Below are positions 1 through 8,793 of a stretch of DNA of 64,000 nucleotides, one piece after another. Both the position numbers and the translations under genes were made by a program. This DNA is from Deltaproteobacteria bacterium (GTDB taxonomy: Bacteria > Desulfobacterota > Desulfarculia > Adiutricales > Adiutricaceae): NCBI GenBank assembly GCA_031276865.1, contig JAISMF010000023.1:1-64000 (forward strand), in the 5' to 3' direction. Within the stretch, counting starts at the first letter, position 1. Every line of letters begins with the position of its first letter. The notes beneath the pieces are model-generated. The model saw nothing but the letters and a program-made list of their open reading frames with translations. It was not told the origin of the DNA and did not search any database.

Positions 1-267
1 ACTATTGAACAGCTGATGGTCTTATTTCAAAACGCTGTGAACACCAACGATGCCGCTACTGGAGCGGTGGCATACCATTGGAGCGATCTTAAATGGGACC
101 CTGGCTCGCTGGATATAAATTTTCTGGAGTCTTTTTTAAAGTCTCTCCCTGAATATGACTACTCGCTCCTCAAGATGGGTGAAAACCAAAATGCCTCCGC
201 GCAATACGGTATCTTCACCCATGACAAAAAAACCTTGGCTTTGGCTAAAGCCATTTCCGCTGATTAG
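1..267 (+). CDS. 3' end of a hypothetical protein (partial)
   Basis: An open frame runs from the first base of the window to a TAG at 265-267. An internal ATG at 16 exists, but the frame is open upstream (codons for TIEQL), so the gene probably begins outside the window. The visible 88 residues have no motif I recognise. They are polar, with a central Trp/Asp-rich patch. It lies about 100 bp upstream of the CobS-like ATPase and in the same direction, so it could belong to the same accessory operon. No function is assigned. Confidence 0.5.
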   Translation, partial: TIEQLMVLFQNAVNTNDAATGAVAYHWSDLKWDPGSLDINFLESFLKSLPEYDYSLLKMGENQNASAQYGIFTHDKKTLALAKAISAD

Positions 268-371
268 CTTTCAACAATCACCAATAATTTTCATCCATTA
301 ATATCCCGGTCTTCCTTTTGGGAGGCCGCGATTTTTCTCTGTACCTCACTATCAACTTTAAGGAGGCATCT

Positions 372-1364
372 ATGACACAATCGATAACCGAGCTTGAAAA
401 TTTGTCAGCCGTTGAAATGGACGCTGGCTCTGTCTTCAGCGGCAGAGCCTCTGGAACCAAAATCATGGCTTACTCTTCACCCTCAACGTTCACTCCGGCA
501 ACGAATCCGAACTACCTATTCCCTGACCAGAGCGGGGACTTGATCGTCTGGTCGCTCGACAATCACGACCCGCTTTACATTTTTGGACCCCAAGGTTCTG
601 GAAAGTCCTGCTTGGTCAAGGAATTGGCGTCCAGGCTCAACTACCCCGTCTTCGAGCTGACGGGCCACAGCCGTCTGGAATTTCCTGAGCTCGCCGGCCA
701 TCTCTCGGTCAAGGACGGCCAGATGTTCTTCCAGTACGGCCCGTTGTCTCTGGCCATGAAGTTTGGTGGCTTGTTTCTCTTGAACGAAATCGACCTCCTC
801 GACCCATCGACCGCGGCCGTTTTGAACTGGATTCTGGACGGCTTTCCGCTCTGCATTCCGGAAAACGGAGGGGAGCTCATAACGCCCAGCCCCATGTTCC
901 GTTTCGCCGCCACGGCCAACACGAACGGATCTTCCGATGAAACGGGCCTGTGCCACGGAACTTTGAGGCAGAATTCAGCCTTCGTGGATAGATTCTGGCT
1001 CTGTGAAACAGGCTATCCCAAGGCGGACCGGGAGGTGGCCCCGCTTGCTAAAATCGCTCCGGCACTCCCCTCCGCTTTGCTGTCCAAGATGGTCGAGTTC
1101 GCAAGCGAGGTGAGAAAACTCTTCAGGGGAAGCGGAAGCGAATCCAGAGCCGAGAACCTGTTGGACGTAGCTTTTTCAACGCGGACGCTCATCCGCTGGG
1201 CGAGACTCGCCATTAAATTCCGGCCTCCGGTTAAACAGGGGGTGTCGCCCATCAACTACGCCCTGGACAGGACCCTGGCTTTCAGGGCCTCTTCCGAAAG
1301 CGAGGCCTTTCTCCATGAGCTTTCCCAGCGCTTCTTCAACGCCGAATCCGCTGGCCATAATTAG
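372..1364 (+). CDS. CobS/MoxR-like AAA+ ATPase
   Basis: About 330 residues. The frame opens earlier (318), but the ATG at 372 is preceded by a strong AAGGAGG, so I start there. A Walker A motif (GPQGSGKS) lies at about 72-79, a Walker B (GGLFLLNEID) at about 132-141 and a sensor-1-like ATAN near 175. This order and the long insert between the Walker motifs fit the AAA_5 / CobS-NorQ class of ATPases, which remodel partner proteins carrying a VWA domain. CobS copies outside cobalamin operons are common on plasmids and integrative elements, often next to DUF3150 and CobT-like genes. The small ORF just downstream resembles a DUF3150 start, which supports an accessory rather than a B12 role. The partner VWA gene is absent here. 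Confidence 0.75.
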   Translation: MTQSITELENLSAVEMDAGSVFSGRASGTKIMAYSSPSTFTPATNPNYLFPDQSGDLIVWSLDNHDPLYIFGPQGSGKSCLVKELASRLNYPVFELTGHSRLEFPELAGHLSVKDGQMFFQYGPLSLAMKFGGLFLLNEIDLLDPSTAAVLNWILDGFPLCIPENGGELITPSPMFRFAATANTNGSSDETGLCHGTLRQNSAFVDRFWLCETGYPKADREVAPLAKIAPALPSALLSKMVEFASEVRKLFRGSGSESRAENLLDVAFSTRTLIRWARLAIKFRPPVKQGVSPINYALDRTLAFRASSESEAFLHELSQRFFNAESAGHN

Positions 1365-1393
1365 AAATTATTTTTATAAAGGATAATACATTT

Positions 1394-1567
1394 ATGAATC
1401 CTGACAACATCAAAATCCTGAACCAGTCGACGGCCGTCAATCTGTCGGTCTCAATCTGGACCGCCAGAATGAAGCTGAACCCCGAAGACTTCGGCGAAGT
1501 CGACCTCGATACCGTCATTTTGGCCGGATTAGAACGGTATAAGGCGGTCTCCCGTGGACGTGGCTAA
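1394..1567 (+). pseudogene. Truncated DUF3150-like N-terminus
   Basis: A 57-codon ORF starting 30 bp after the ATPase stop. The central stretch (NLSVSIWTARMKLNPEDFG) resembles the opening of DUF3150 proteins, where an N-terminal 'LxVSxWxxRKKLxPEDL' segment is typical. DUF3150 proteins are several hundred residues long and accompany CobS-type ATPases on mobile DNA. The ORF ends abruptly at a TAA, 5 bp before a terminator that serves the opposite-strand tRNA. I infer a truncation at the border of a mobile element. It could instead be a genuine small protein. The family assignment is from memory of the motif and is tentative. Confidence 0.45.
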
Positions 1568-1571
1568 ATAA

Positions 1572-1611
1572 AGAATAAAGCCGAAAGCCTTAATTTATTA
1601 GGGCTTCCGGC
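1572..1611 (-). terminator. Terminator of the CAT tRNA
   Basis: Inverted repeat GCCGAAAGCC / GGGCTTCCGGC around an AT-rich loop. On the minus strand it is followed by a T-rich tail (TTTATTCTTTATT). It lies about 30 bp past the 3' end of the tRNA gene. Confidence 0.6.
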
Positions 1612-1639
1612 CGTTTATGGATTAAGCGGGATTATCTTC

Positions 1640-1715
1640 TGGTGGGCCAACCAGGACTCGAACCTGGAACCGACCGGTTATGAGCCGGGGGCTCTACCAA
1701 TTGAGCTATTGGCCC
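1640..1715 (-). tRNA. tRNA with CAT anticodon (tRNA-Met elongator, or tRNA-Ile2)
   Basis: The reverse complement folds as a standard cloverleaf. The acceptor GGGCCAA pairs with TTGGCCC, the D arm carries AGCTCAATTGGTAGAGC, the anticodon stem CCGG/CCGG flanks a CTCATAA loop, the T arm has GGTTCGAGTCC, and the CCA end is encoded. The C1-A72 mismatch of initiator tRNA is absent (G1-C72), so it is an elongator Met or a lysidine-modified Ile2; sequence alone does not settle which. Its 3' end faces the truncated accessory genes at 372-1567, as expected for a tRNA used as an integration site. Confidence 0.93.
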
Positions 1716-2226
1716 TTGTTTTACTTTATAATCTTGAATTATACTTATTTATACTAAAATAATATATTTTTTTCCTTTTTAAAATATTATTAGCACAGGT
1801 TTTAACCAAGATCCGGTTGGACTCCCGCGCGACAGGGCTTGTTTTTTACCATACGCCGAACCATGAAATCAAGACATTTAAGTTTCCGTTTCGCGGCGCT
1901 TCCTGTCTCCGCTTCTAAATTTTACTTACTAAATTTATATTTTCTTATTTTAATCTAAATTATATATTTATCACTCTTTAAGGCCAAAAGTTTAATCATG
2001 TTCGCCGCCGAAGGACTGCCGCGGGGCTTCGAGTTCTGCTAAGATAAGGCCCCGTAACCGCCGTTCCGCTTGAGACGCGCGGAAGGAAGATTCCTAAGCC
2101 GCGGATTCGGAGACGGACGGATTTTAACGTTTTTTCCCTTCACGCGCCGGCGTCCCCCCCGAGTCGGTCGGCGCCGGGAACGCCCCGCCGGCGCGGGCGG
2201 GCGGAAAAAGCCGTGGGAGGCTTGTC
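1716..2226. other. Gene-free AT-rich spacer
   Basis: Very AT-rich at 1725-1790 and 1915-1985, GC-rich near the end. I see no conserved coding frame or RNA. The stretch at 2205-2222 supplies the ribosome-binding site (GGGAGG) of the flavoprotein gene. Confidence 0.5.
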
Positions 2227-2919
2227 ATGGCGGAAAACACCGAAAAACTCGTTTTGGGCGTGAACGGCGGCCCCAGAAAAGGCTGGAACACCGATCTTCT
2301 TTTAAAGGAGATCTTGAAAGGCGCCGAAGCGGAGGGAGCGGAAACGGAACTAATCGATCTCTACAAGTTGAATTTCCGGGGCTGCGTCAGCTGCTTTTCC
2401 TGCAAGAGGGTCGAGAGCCACCGGAACGGGAAATGCGCCCTCAAAGACGATCTCAGCCCCGTCTTAACCCGTTTGGAAAAGGCCACCGGCCTCGCCATGG
2501 GATCTCCGATTTACCTAAGCGACGTGACCGGAGCCTTGAGATCCTTTTTGGAACGCTATATTTTCATGAACATCGTTTACAGCGCGGAAGACCCCCCCGT
2601 TCTGGAAAGGGGCCCGGCCATGGCGCTAGTTTACACCATGAACGTGACCTACGATACGGCGGTCGGGATGCGTTACGACGTCATGTTCAAGGCGCACCAA
2701 AAAATTCTTTCCGCCTTGAAGCCACCCTTCATTGAAACGCTTTATTCCTGCGACACGCTGCAGTTCGACGACTACTCGTCGTATTACGCGCCCAGGTTTG
2801 ATTCCGAAAACAAAAAGAGGCGTCGGAGGGATGATTTCCCTCTGGAGCTGAAAAAGGCCTACGAGATCGGAAGGCTTCTGGGAAAGTACGAAAAATCTCC
2901 GTTAATTTACAAACCCTAG
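2227..2919 (+). CDS. Flavodoxin-fold NAD(P)H-dependent FMN reductase / iron-sulfur flavoprotein
   Basis: 230 residues. The N-terminus (LGVNGGPRKGWNTDLLLKE) is the phosphate-binding loop of the flavodoxin-like FMN_red family. C53, C56, C59 and C70 form a cluster of the kind that holds a 4Fe-4S cluster in archaeal/clostridial iron-sulfur flavoproteins, though the last spacing is wider than the classical CX2CX2CX4-7C. The motif GSPIYLSDVTGALRSFLER (93-111) is the second FMN-contact region. Such proteins are cytosolic redox enzymes or electron carriers in anaerobes. The ATG has a GGAGG box 6-8 bp upstream. It stands alone, followed by decayed DNA. Confidence 0.8.
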   Translation: MAENTEKLVLGVNGGPRKGWNTDLLLKEILKGAEAEGAETELIDLYKLNFRGCVSCFSCKRVESHRNGKCALKDDLSPVLTRLEKATGLAMGSPIYLSDVTGALRSFLERYIFMNIVYSAEDPPVLERGPAMALVYTMNVTYDTAVGMRYDVMFKAHQKILSALKPPFIETLYSCDTLQFDDYSSYYAPRFDSENKKRRRRDDFPLELKKAYEIGRLLGKYEKSPLIYKP

Positions 2920-2970
2920 GGGAAGGGAGCGGTCTTGAAATTTTCGCTTTAGCGCCTGGCGCTTCTCCAA

Positions 2971-3210
2971 GGTCTCCATGACCTTTACGGAAACGTCCGC
3001 GAAGGGGCGGGTGACTGGCGCGGAAGGGCTTATTTCAGGTCGTCTCCGTCTTTTGAGCCGCCGGATCCCGGTGGCGGCGCTCGACTTGGTTTACCAAGGC
3101 GGCGCTCGAGGGCGAAACAGCGCTCGCCCGCCGTTTGGCGGGCGGGGAAGGATCCGCCTCAGACCCCCGCGGGCTTCGAACCGGGTTTCCCCTTGGCCTT
3201 CCCCCCGATT
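2971..3210 (+). pseudogene. Decayed fragment of a formylglycine-generating-enzyme (SUMF1) domain
   Basis: Reading from GGT at 2971 gives GLHDLYGNVREGAGDWRG. This closely tracks the FGE/SUMF1 signature GLYDMHGNVWEWCxDW near the C-terminus of that domain, and further on a DP-GGG-R-G pattern like DPxGPxxGxxRVxRGGSW. There is no start codon, no upstream domain and the rest of the motif is degraded. I read it as the tail of a lost FGE-type gene, either a maturase or a standalone C-type-lectin-fold protein. The resemblance is by eye only. Confidence 0.45.
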
Positions 3211-4185
3211 CGGCGAAAGGGCCGCCGGCGGAAGAAAAGGGGTGGGAAAGGCGGGAGGGGCCCCCTGGGGCGGAGCTTCGCGGCTTTCCATTATCCAATC
3301 CCGACGCTGTTTCGCGCGGCGGGTAGATCGAGGCATCTTGTTTAAATAATTATTCATCATTTATATTATAAACGCTTCTAAATTTTGTTTTAATATTTAA
3401 AGGTTGTTTATTTCTTTAAATATAACATTTTTTATAAAAATCATTATAATATTTATCATATTTAAACTATAAATATTAAATTTATAATTCATTTAATTTT
3501 TTTATTTTAGTTTTTCTAATGGGCTTTTAATCATGATAATTTAAACATCATCACGCGCCAATTAAGCGCGGGCGCCCCCCGCCGATCGCTCTGACGTCTC
3601 CCGCTTAGCCGGAGCCGCCGCCTGGCGATGGCCGACCCGCGCGGCCGCGCCTCCCTCCCGCCTCCTCCGGCGGGGTCCCTTTCGGGCTTCCGCTTTAGGG
3701 TTGTTATAAATCTGTGGAGTTTTCCTTGAAACTCTGGTAAATTAAGGGTGATATTTCCGTCCGCCGGCCCGGACGCCTTTTCCTCCGTTTCCCTCTAGGA
3801 AAAGCGGCCGTCACCCCCCCCCACCCCCGCGAAAACCGCCCGCCCCCCGCTTCCTGGCGCGGCTTCGTCCCCCGTTTATTTATCATTCCGGTTTTCCCGG
3901 GCGACGCGGTCGCTCTGTTGGAACGTACAATTTTAATTTTTTTCACAGGATCCCGGGGACGCGTTTCCGCCGCGGGATCGGTTTTTTTTTAGGGGCCTTG
4001 ATTCGGGCTTTATTCCCGCGGCGCCTTGGCCGGCCAACGTTTTTCCCGTGTTTCCGCCGTTTCGCCCCCTGGAACGGTATTTAGGCGGAAAACGCCGCGC
4101 GGCGGCGGGGCTTTTCTGGGTTTCCCCCCTAAAGCGCCTCATGGCCGCGCCCGTTCGTTTTTTATCGTTTTTATTTGGAGGTCTT
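3211..4185. other. Non-coding spacer upstream of pilC
   Basis: 3340-3545 is extremely AT-rich; 3550-4150 is GC-rich with runs of C. Overlapping open frames exist on both strands but none has a plausible ribosome-binding site or protein-like composition. Nothing else was recognised. The GGAGG of pilC lies at 4177-4181. Confidence 0.45.
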
Positions 4186-5394
4186 ATGCCGAACTACGTC
4201 TGGAAGGGGATAAACGCCAAGGGAAAAAGGCGTTCGGGGCACATGGAGGCTACGGACACCAGGCAGGTGGAGGCCTTTTTAAAACGCCTGCGCATCTCCG
4301 ACTACACCATAAAGGACGCTCCCAAGGATCTCTTTTCCGGCATCGCCATGTTCGCGCCCAAGATTAAACCCAAGGACGTGATGATCTTCACCAGGCAGTT
4401 CTCCACCATGATCGACGCCGGTCTTCCCCTGGTGCAGTGCCTGAAGATCATGGCCGATCAGAGCGACAACCCCACCTTGAAGTCCATGATCAGGGACGTG
4501 AACAACTCGGTGCAGTCCGGAGCCACCCTTTCCGACGCCCTGCGCAAGTACCCCGAACAGTTCGACAGCCTCTACTGCAACCTGGTGGCGGCCGGAGAGA
4601 CGGCCGGTATTTTGGACACCATCCTCAAGCGCCTGGCGGAGTACATAGAGAAGTCGGAGCGGCTGAAGCGCAAGGTCAAGGGCGCCTTGGTCTACCCCGT
4701 CATCGTCCTTTTCGTGGGCGGCGTGGTCACCTTGGTCATCATGATTTTCGTCATCCCCACCTTCGAGGAGATGTTCGCCTCTTCCGGCAAGGAGCTGCCC
4801 ATGCTCACCCAGAAGGTCATCGACATGTCCAATCTCGTGACCACCAGGTGGTACATCATCTTCCCCGCCCTGGGCGCCATGGTCTTCGCCATCAGAAAGA
4901 TCATGAAAACCGAGCAGGGCGCCTATTACTTCGACAAATATTCCCTGAGCATGCCCCTCTTCGGCGATCTCCTGCGCAAGGTCGCGGTCTCCAAGTTCTC
5001 CCGCACCCTGGCCACCATGCTCCAGGCCGGAGTGCCCATCATAACGAGCCTCGAGATCGTGGCCGGCACCGCCGGAAACAAGGTGGTGGAGGAGGCCTTG
5101 AACGACTCCAAAGCGGCCATAGCCGAGGGGAGGCCCTTGGTGGATCCCTTGATCGAGTCCCAGGTGTTCCCCAACATGGTCACCTCCATGATCGCCGTGG
5201 GCGAGGAGGCCGGAGCTTTGGACGCCATGCTCATCAAGCTCGCGGACTTCTACGACGAGGAGGTGGACGCCGCCGTGGAGACGGTCATGACCATGATCGA
5301 GCCCCTCATGATCGTCTTTCTGGGAGGCACCGTGGGAACCCTCATCATCGCCATGTACCTCCCCATCTTCGGCATGGCCGCCACCATGAACTAG
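4186..5394 (+). CDS. pilC: Type IV pilus / type II secretion inner-membrane platform protein
   Basis: 402 residues from the ATG at 4186, which has GGAGG five bases upstream; the frame is open earlier but without a signal. Two T2SSF domains are visible. The first is around 60-190 (FTRQFSTMIDAGLPLVQCL), and the second around 265-390 (FSRTLATMLQAGVPIITSL) with its repeated GEEAGALDAML motif. Three hydrophobic helices sit near 165-195, 215-235 and 370-395. This is the full family length. PilC anchors the assembly ATPase at the inner membrane and drives pilin polymerisation. No pilB, pilT or pilin gene lies nearby, so the pilus system is dispersed. Confidence 0.93.
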   Translation: MPNYVWKGINAKGKRRSGHMEATDTRQVEAFLKRLRISDYTIKDAPKDLFSGIAMFAPKIKPKDVMIFTRQFSTMIDAGLPLVQCLKIMADQSDNPTLKSMIRDVNNSVQSGATLSDALRKYPEQFDSLYCNLVAAGETAGILDTILKRLAEYIEKSERLKRKVKGALVYPVIVLFVGGVVTLVIMIFVIPTFEEMFASSGKELPMLTQKVIDMSNLVTTRWYIIFPALGAMVFAIRKIMKTEQGAYYFDKYSLSMPLFGDLLRKVAVSKFSRTLATMLQAGVPIITSLEIVAGTAGNKVVEEALNDSKAAIAEGRPLVDPLIESQVFPNMVTSMIAVGEEAGALDAMLIKLADFYDEEVDAAVETVMTMIEPLMIVFLGGTVGTLIIAMYLPIFGMAATMN

Positions 5395-5438
5395 GAAAGA
5401 GCCCGCCCGCCTTAAATAAATCGCGGCTTCCGCCTCGA

Positions 5439-5472
5439 CCCCCGCGCCCGGCCTTTCGGGTTCGGGGGTTTT
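5439..5472 (+). terminator. Possible terminator/attenuator between pilC and the kinase
   Basis: CCCCCG (5439-5444) pairs with CGGGGG (5463-5468), with inner pairing around a CTTT loop, followed by TTTT. It is 45 bp after the pilC stop and 20 bp before the kinase start, so it may only partly uncouple the two genes. Confidence 0.5.
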
Positions 5473-5492
5473 CCAGGCCGCCGGGGAGAGAA

Positions 5493-7232
5493 ATGCAGTG
5501 GTTTCCTCTTAAAATAGAGGAGGGACGTCAGAAGCGGCTGTTCATCTTCCGCCTGATGACCAACATCTTCCTGAGCCTTCTCGTAATCCTCATCCATTTA
5601 AACGGCAGCACCCCGGACATATTCGGATTCTGGCCCAACGTCATCGTCCTGGTGATGGTGGGAAGCTTCATCCTGGCGGTGGCGGACTACATCCTCTGGC
5701 CGAAGTTTTTAGGCCCGGGCGGCCAGATAATCGTCCAGGTCGTAACCGACGTCATCTGGGCCTCGGCTCTCATCGTCCTCACCGGCGGCTTCGACTCGGC
5801 CCTCCTCTTCCTTTTCATCATCGTCGTGATAAACAGCGCCTTCCTGGGGGGGCTGCGGGTATCCTTCATCGCCGCCACCCTTTCCACCTTCGCCTGGGCG
5901 GGGATCGTGGATCTGCACTACTACGGCTATCTGCCGGGCCTCCCCCCCTTGGGCGAGTTTTTGAGCCCGGCGGAGCTCGCGGTGAACATCCTGGTGAACA
6001 CCGGCGCCTCCTACATGGTGGCCATCCTGGGGGGGCACCTCTCCACCCAGCTGGAAATATCCAGCCAGGCCCTGGTTAAAAGCCAGAGCAGCCTCGACAG
6101 GCTCTCGGAGCTGAACGACAACATCGTGCACTCCATCGACTCCGGGCTCATAACCACCGACAACCAGGACCGGGTGCTCTCCATCAACCAGGCGGCCCGG
6201 GAGATCCTGCGGGTCTCCTCGGGCGAGGTCATCGGCCGCTCCTGGCGCTTCTTCCTGCCGGAATTGAACAACGTCGAGCGGCTGCCTTTGAAGCACCCCC
6301 ACCACCGCAGGGTGGACGGGGGGCTGCGCTTCAAGCATTTTCGCCCGGTGGACCAAGAGGAGCTCATTTTAGAGCTCGACACCCTGGCCCTGGTGGACGA
6401 GAACAACGAGCCCTGGGGGAGGCTCATGGTTTTAAAGGATTTGACGGCCATAAGCGCCCTGGAAGCCGAAATCCAACGAAACGAGCACATGGCGGCCATG
6501 GGGAAGCTCGCGGCCGGCCTCGCCCACGAGATCCGCACCCCCCTGGCCTCCATGAAGGGATCCTGGCACATGATCCTGGGCGGCAGCCTGGCCGAGGAGG
6601 ACACCCGGCGCCTCATGATGATAATCGGCCGGGAGATGGAGAGGCTGGACCACCTGGTAAACGAGTTTCTGGCCTTCGCCCGGCCCAGCACGGGAAACCC
6701 GCAGCCCATCGAGCTTTACGGCTTCATGGAGGATCAGCTCAAAGTGCTGGAAAGCGCCGGCCGGGGGGAGACGGAGGTGGAGCTGGAGCGGGAGGATGTC
6801 CCGCCGGTCTACTTCGATCCGGACAAGCTCAGGCAGATAGTCTGGAACCTCCTCCAGAACGCGGCCGAGGCCCGGGACCCCGAGCGTAGGCTTAAAATAA
6901 CCGTCTCCTTGAAAAACTCCGAAAACCCCCCCGGCAACGTTTCGCTCACCGTGGAGGACAACGGCAAGGGAATCGAGGAGGAGCGGCTCAGGCACATCTT
7001 CGAGCCCTTCTACACCACCAAACCCAAGGGGACGGGCCTGGGGCTGGCCACCGCCTGGAGCCTCCTGCAGAAGGGGAACGGCGGCATATCGGTCTCCACC
7101 TCCCCCAACAAGGGCACGGCCTTCACCCTGAGCCTCCCCCGCTACACCGCCGCGGAAGGAAAAACGGAGGCGCTTTATCCCTCCGCCGGAGGGGGGGAGT
7201 TTTCCGGCTTAAGGGAGCCGGAAAGGGCCTGA
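5493..7232 (+). CDS. pilS: PilS-type sensor histidine kinase
   Basis: 579 residues from the ATG at 5493 (GGGGAGAG upstream). The N-terminal ~190 residues hold about six hydrophobic helices, as in PilS. A PAS segment follows (about 208-330, ending GRLMVLKDLTAISALE), then HisKA with the phospho-acceptor H345 in GLAHEIRTPLASMKG, and an HATPase domain with an N box (WNLLQNAAEA), DNGKGI and GTGLGLA. It would phosphorylate an NtrC-type regulator (PilR) that activates sigma-54 pilin promoters. The usual adjacent pilR is missing, since the next gene is on the opposite strand. The pilC neighbour supports the pilus assignment. Confidence 0.85.
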   Translation: MQWFPLKIEEGRQKRLFIFRLMTNIFLSLLVILIHLNGSTPDIFGFWPNVIVLVMVGSFILAVADYILWPKFLGPGGQIIVQVVTDVIWASALIVLTGGFDSALLFLFIIVVINSAFLGGLRVSFIAATLSTFAWAGIVDLHYYGYLPGLPPLGEFLSPAELAVNILVNTGASYMVAILGGHLSTQLEISSQALVKSQSSLDRLSELNDNIVHSIDSGLITTDNQDRVLSINQAAREILRVSSGEVIGRSWRFFLPELNNVERLPLKHPHHRRVDGGLRFKHFRPVDQEELILELDTLALVDENNEPWGRLMVLKDLTAISALEAEIQRNEHMAAMGKLAAGLAHEIRTPLASMKGSWHMILGGSLAEEDTRRLMMIIGREMERLDHLVNEFLAFARPSTGNPQPIELYGFMEDQLKVLESAGRGETEVELEREDVPPVYFDPDKLRQIVWNLLQNAAEARDPERRLKITVSLKNSENPPGNVSLTVEDNGKGIEEERLRHIFEPFYTTKPKGTGLGLATAWSLLQKGNGGISVSTSPNKGTAFTLSLPRYTAAEGKTEALYPSAGGGEFSGLREPERA

Positions 7233-7317
7233 GCCTATTCGCCGGCCGAAAGGGCGGCGGGCGGAAAAGGGATCCGGGCGAACGACGGGGGAAAGGTCGA
7301 AAAAGGGGGTGGGGCTT

Positions 7318-8793
7318 TCAGCCCTCCCCCCCCTTCTCCTTTCCGCTGAAGGTCCAGGGGGTGCTCCGGGCGTATTCCAGATAACGCTCCGGGGCCCTGG
7401 TTTGGCGGATTCCGGTGAGGGACACCAGGGCGCCGGCCGCGAAGTTGACCGCCAGGGCCGCGCAGCCCTTGTTCACGCCGTAAAAGGAGGGCTGGTTCCA
7501 GAAGAGGGCGAGGCAGACGAAGCCCAGGCAGATTCCGGCCACCACCCCCAGGGGGGTCGCCCTTTTCCAAAAGAAGGCGAAGACGAAGGCGCTAAGGAGC
7601 TGCGCCATGCCCGAGTAGGACATTTTCAGGATGTTCGCGAGGAGGTTGGGGAACTTCACCGCGGCCAGGGCCCCCGCGGCCAGGGCCAGGAAGGTCGCCG
7701 CTTTCACGCAGACTATGAGCTCCCGCTCGTCCGCCCGGGGCTTCAGCACCCGGTAGACGTTCCGGCTGAAGAGTCCGGCTATGGAGAGGGCGTTCACGCT
7801 CACGACCAGGACGGCCGTGAGGGCCACCCCTCCGGCGATGAGTCCCAGAAGCCATTCGGGAAGGTAGAGGGCGGCCACGGCCAGGACCGCCGTGTCCTTC
7901 TCGAGGCCGGGGAGATTCACGAGGGCGAAGTAGGCCGCGAGCACGAGGAAGGGGAACATGAGCATGTAGACGGGCATGATCACCACGCTCTTCCGCACGT
8001 TGCGCTCGGATGACGAGGTGAGGGTTCCGGCCACCAGGATGGGGTAGATGTTCAAGGTGAGCATCATGAAGAAAACCGTGGACATGGTGTCGGGGAGCCC
8101 CGAGCCCCCCCCCCGGGGAACGGTGAGGGTTTCCGGCGCCGTCGCCAAAACCCGGGCGAAGACCCCGGCCGCCCCGCCCTCGGTCTCCTTGAGGCAGACG
8201 ACGCCCACCACCAAGATCGCGAGGATTAAAAGGGCGTCCTTGAGGATGCTCACGTAGGCCGGCGCCCGGATGCCGGAGAGGAGGATCATGAGGTAGGCCA
8301 GGATGACCGCGAGGAGCACCCCGTGTTCGAAGCCGATGTTTATGTTCAGGTACCGAAACACCAAAGACAGGGCGGTGAGCTGGATCTGGATGATGGGGGT
8401 GAGGAAGACTATGGCGCAGACGGCCGCCAGGACCTCCACCAGGCGGCTGTCGTAGCGCCAGCCGAGGATGTCGCCCACCGTGGCGCCTTGGGAGAGCCTC
8501 CCCATGCGCCAGATGGCCGGGGAGAGGAAGTAGGCCACCGGGTAGGCCAGGAGGATGTAGGGGATGAACCAGAAGCCGTAGGAGGCGCCGTTGGAATAGA
8601 TGGATCCGGGGGCGCCCAGGAGGGTGCCCGTCGTGTAGTTCTCGCCCACCATGATGAAGAACAAAAGGGCCGGTCCGAAGGATCCGCTCGCGACCAGGAC
8701 GTCCGTGAGCTTTCCCTTGATGACCCCCCGCATGGAGAGGACCGAGATCAAAATCGAGCTCAAAAGGACCAGGCTAAACACCGTGAGGGCCAT
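7318..8793 (-). CDS. mctP: Sodium:solute symporter family monocarboxylate permease
   Basis: 491 residues with 12-13 hydrophobic helices in the LeuT-fold SSS pattern. The segment after the second helix (MVGENYTTGTLLGAPGSIY) and the conserved SGIRAPAYVSILKDALL region match PanF/MctP-type carriers. The preceding small gene encodes a DUF3311 membrane protein, and the reading frames overlap by 20 bp; this pairing is characteristic of MctP-type monocarboxylate (lactate, pyruvate, acetate) transporters. Substrate is inferred from the family and the pairing, not from residues. It converges on the kinase gene with an 85-bp gap. Confidence 0.82.
   Translation of the reverse strand: MALTVFSLVLLSSILISVLSMRGVIKGKLTDVLVASGSFGPALLFFIMVGENYTTGTLLGAPGSIYSNGASYGFWFIPYILLAYPVAYFLSPAIWRMGRLSQGATVGDILGWRYDSRLVEVLAAVCAIVFLTPIIQIQLTALSLVFRYLNINIGFEHGVLLAVILAYLMILLSGIRAPAYVSILKDALLILAILVVGVVCLKETEGGAAGVFARVLATAPETLTVPRGGGSGLPDTMSTVFFMMLTLNIYPILVAGTLTSSSERNVRKSVVIMPVYMLMFPFLVLAAYFALVNLPGLEKDTAVLAVAALYLPEWLLGLIAGGVALTAVLVVSVNALSIAGLFSRNVYRVLKPRADERELIVCVKAATFLALAAGALAAVKFPNLLANILKMSYSGMAQLLSAFVFAFFWKRATPLGVVAGICLGFVCLALFWNQPSFYGVNKGCAALAVNFAAGALVSLTGIRQTRAPERYLEYARSTPWTFSGKEKGGEG

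Noticed and set aside
3035-3360. Several overlapping ~80-120-codon frames on both strands
   Set aside because: Composition is Arg/Pro/Gly-rich, with no ribosome-binding site; the only protein-like signal here is the FGE relic in another reading.
4437-5490. Long open frame overlapping pilC in a second plus frame
   Set aside because: It is Arg/His/Gly-rich and is a GC-bias shadow of pilC; only the part from 5493 (the PilS kinase) is real.
8774-8793. Overlap of the DUF3311 and permease frames as a frameshift
   Set aside because: Both frames have intact family domains; the 20-bp overlap is the usual coupled arrangement.
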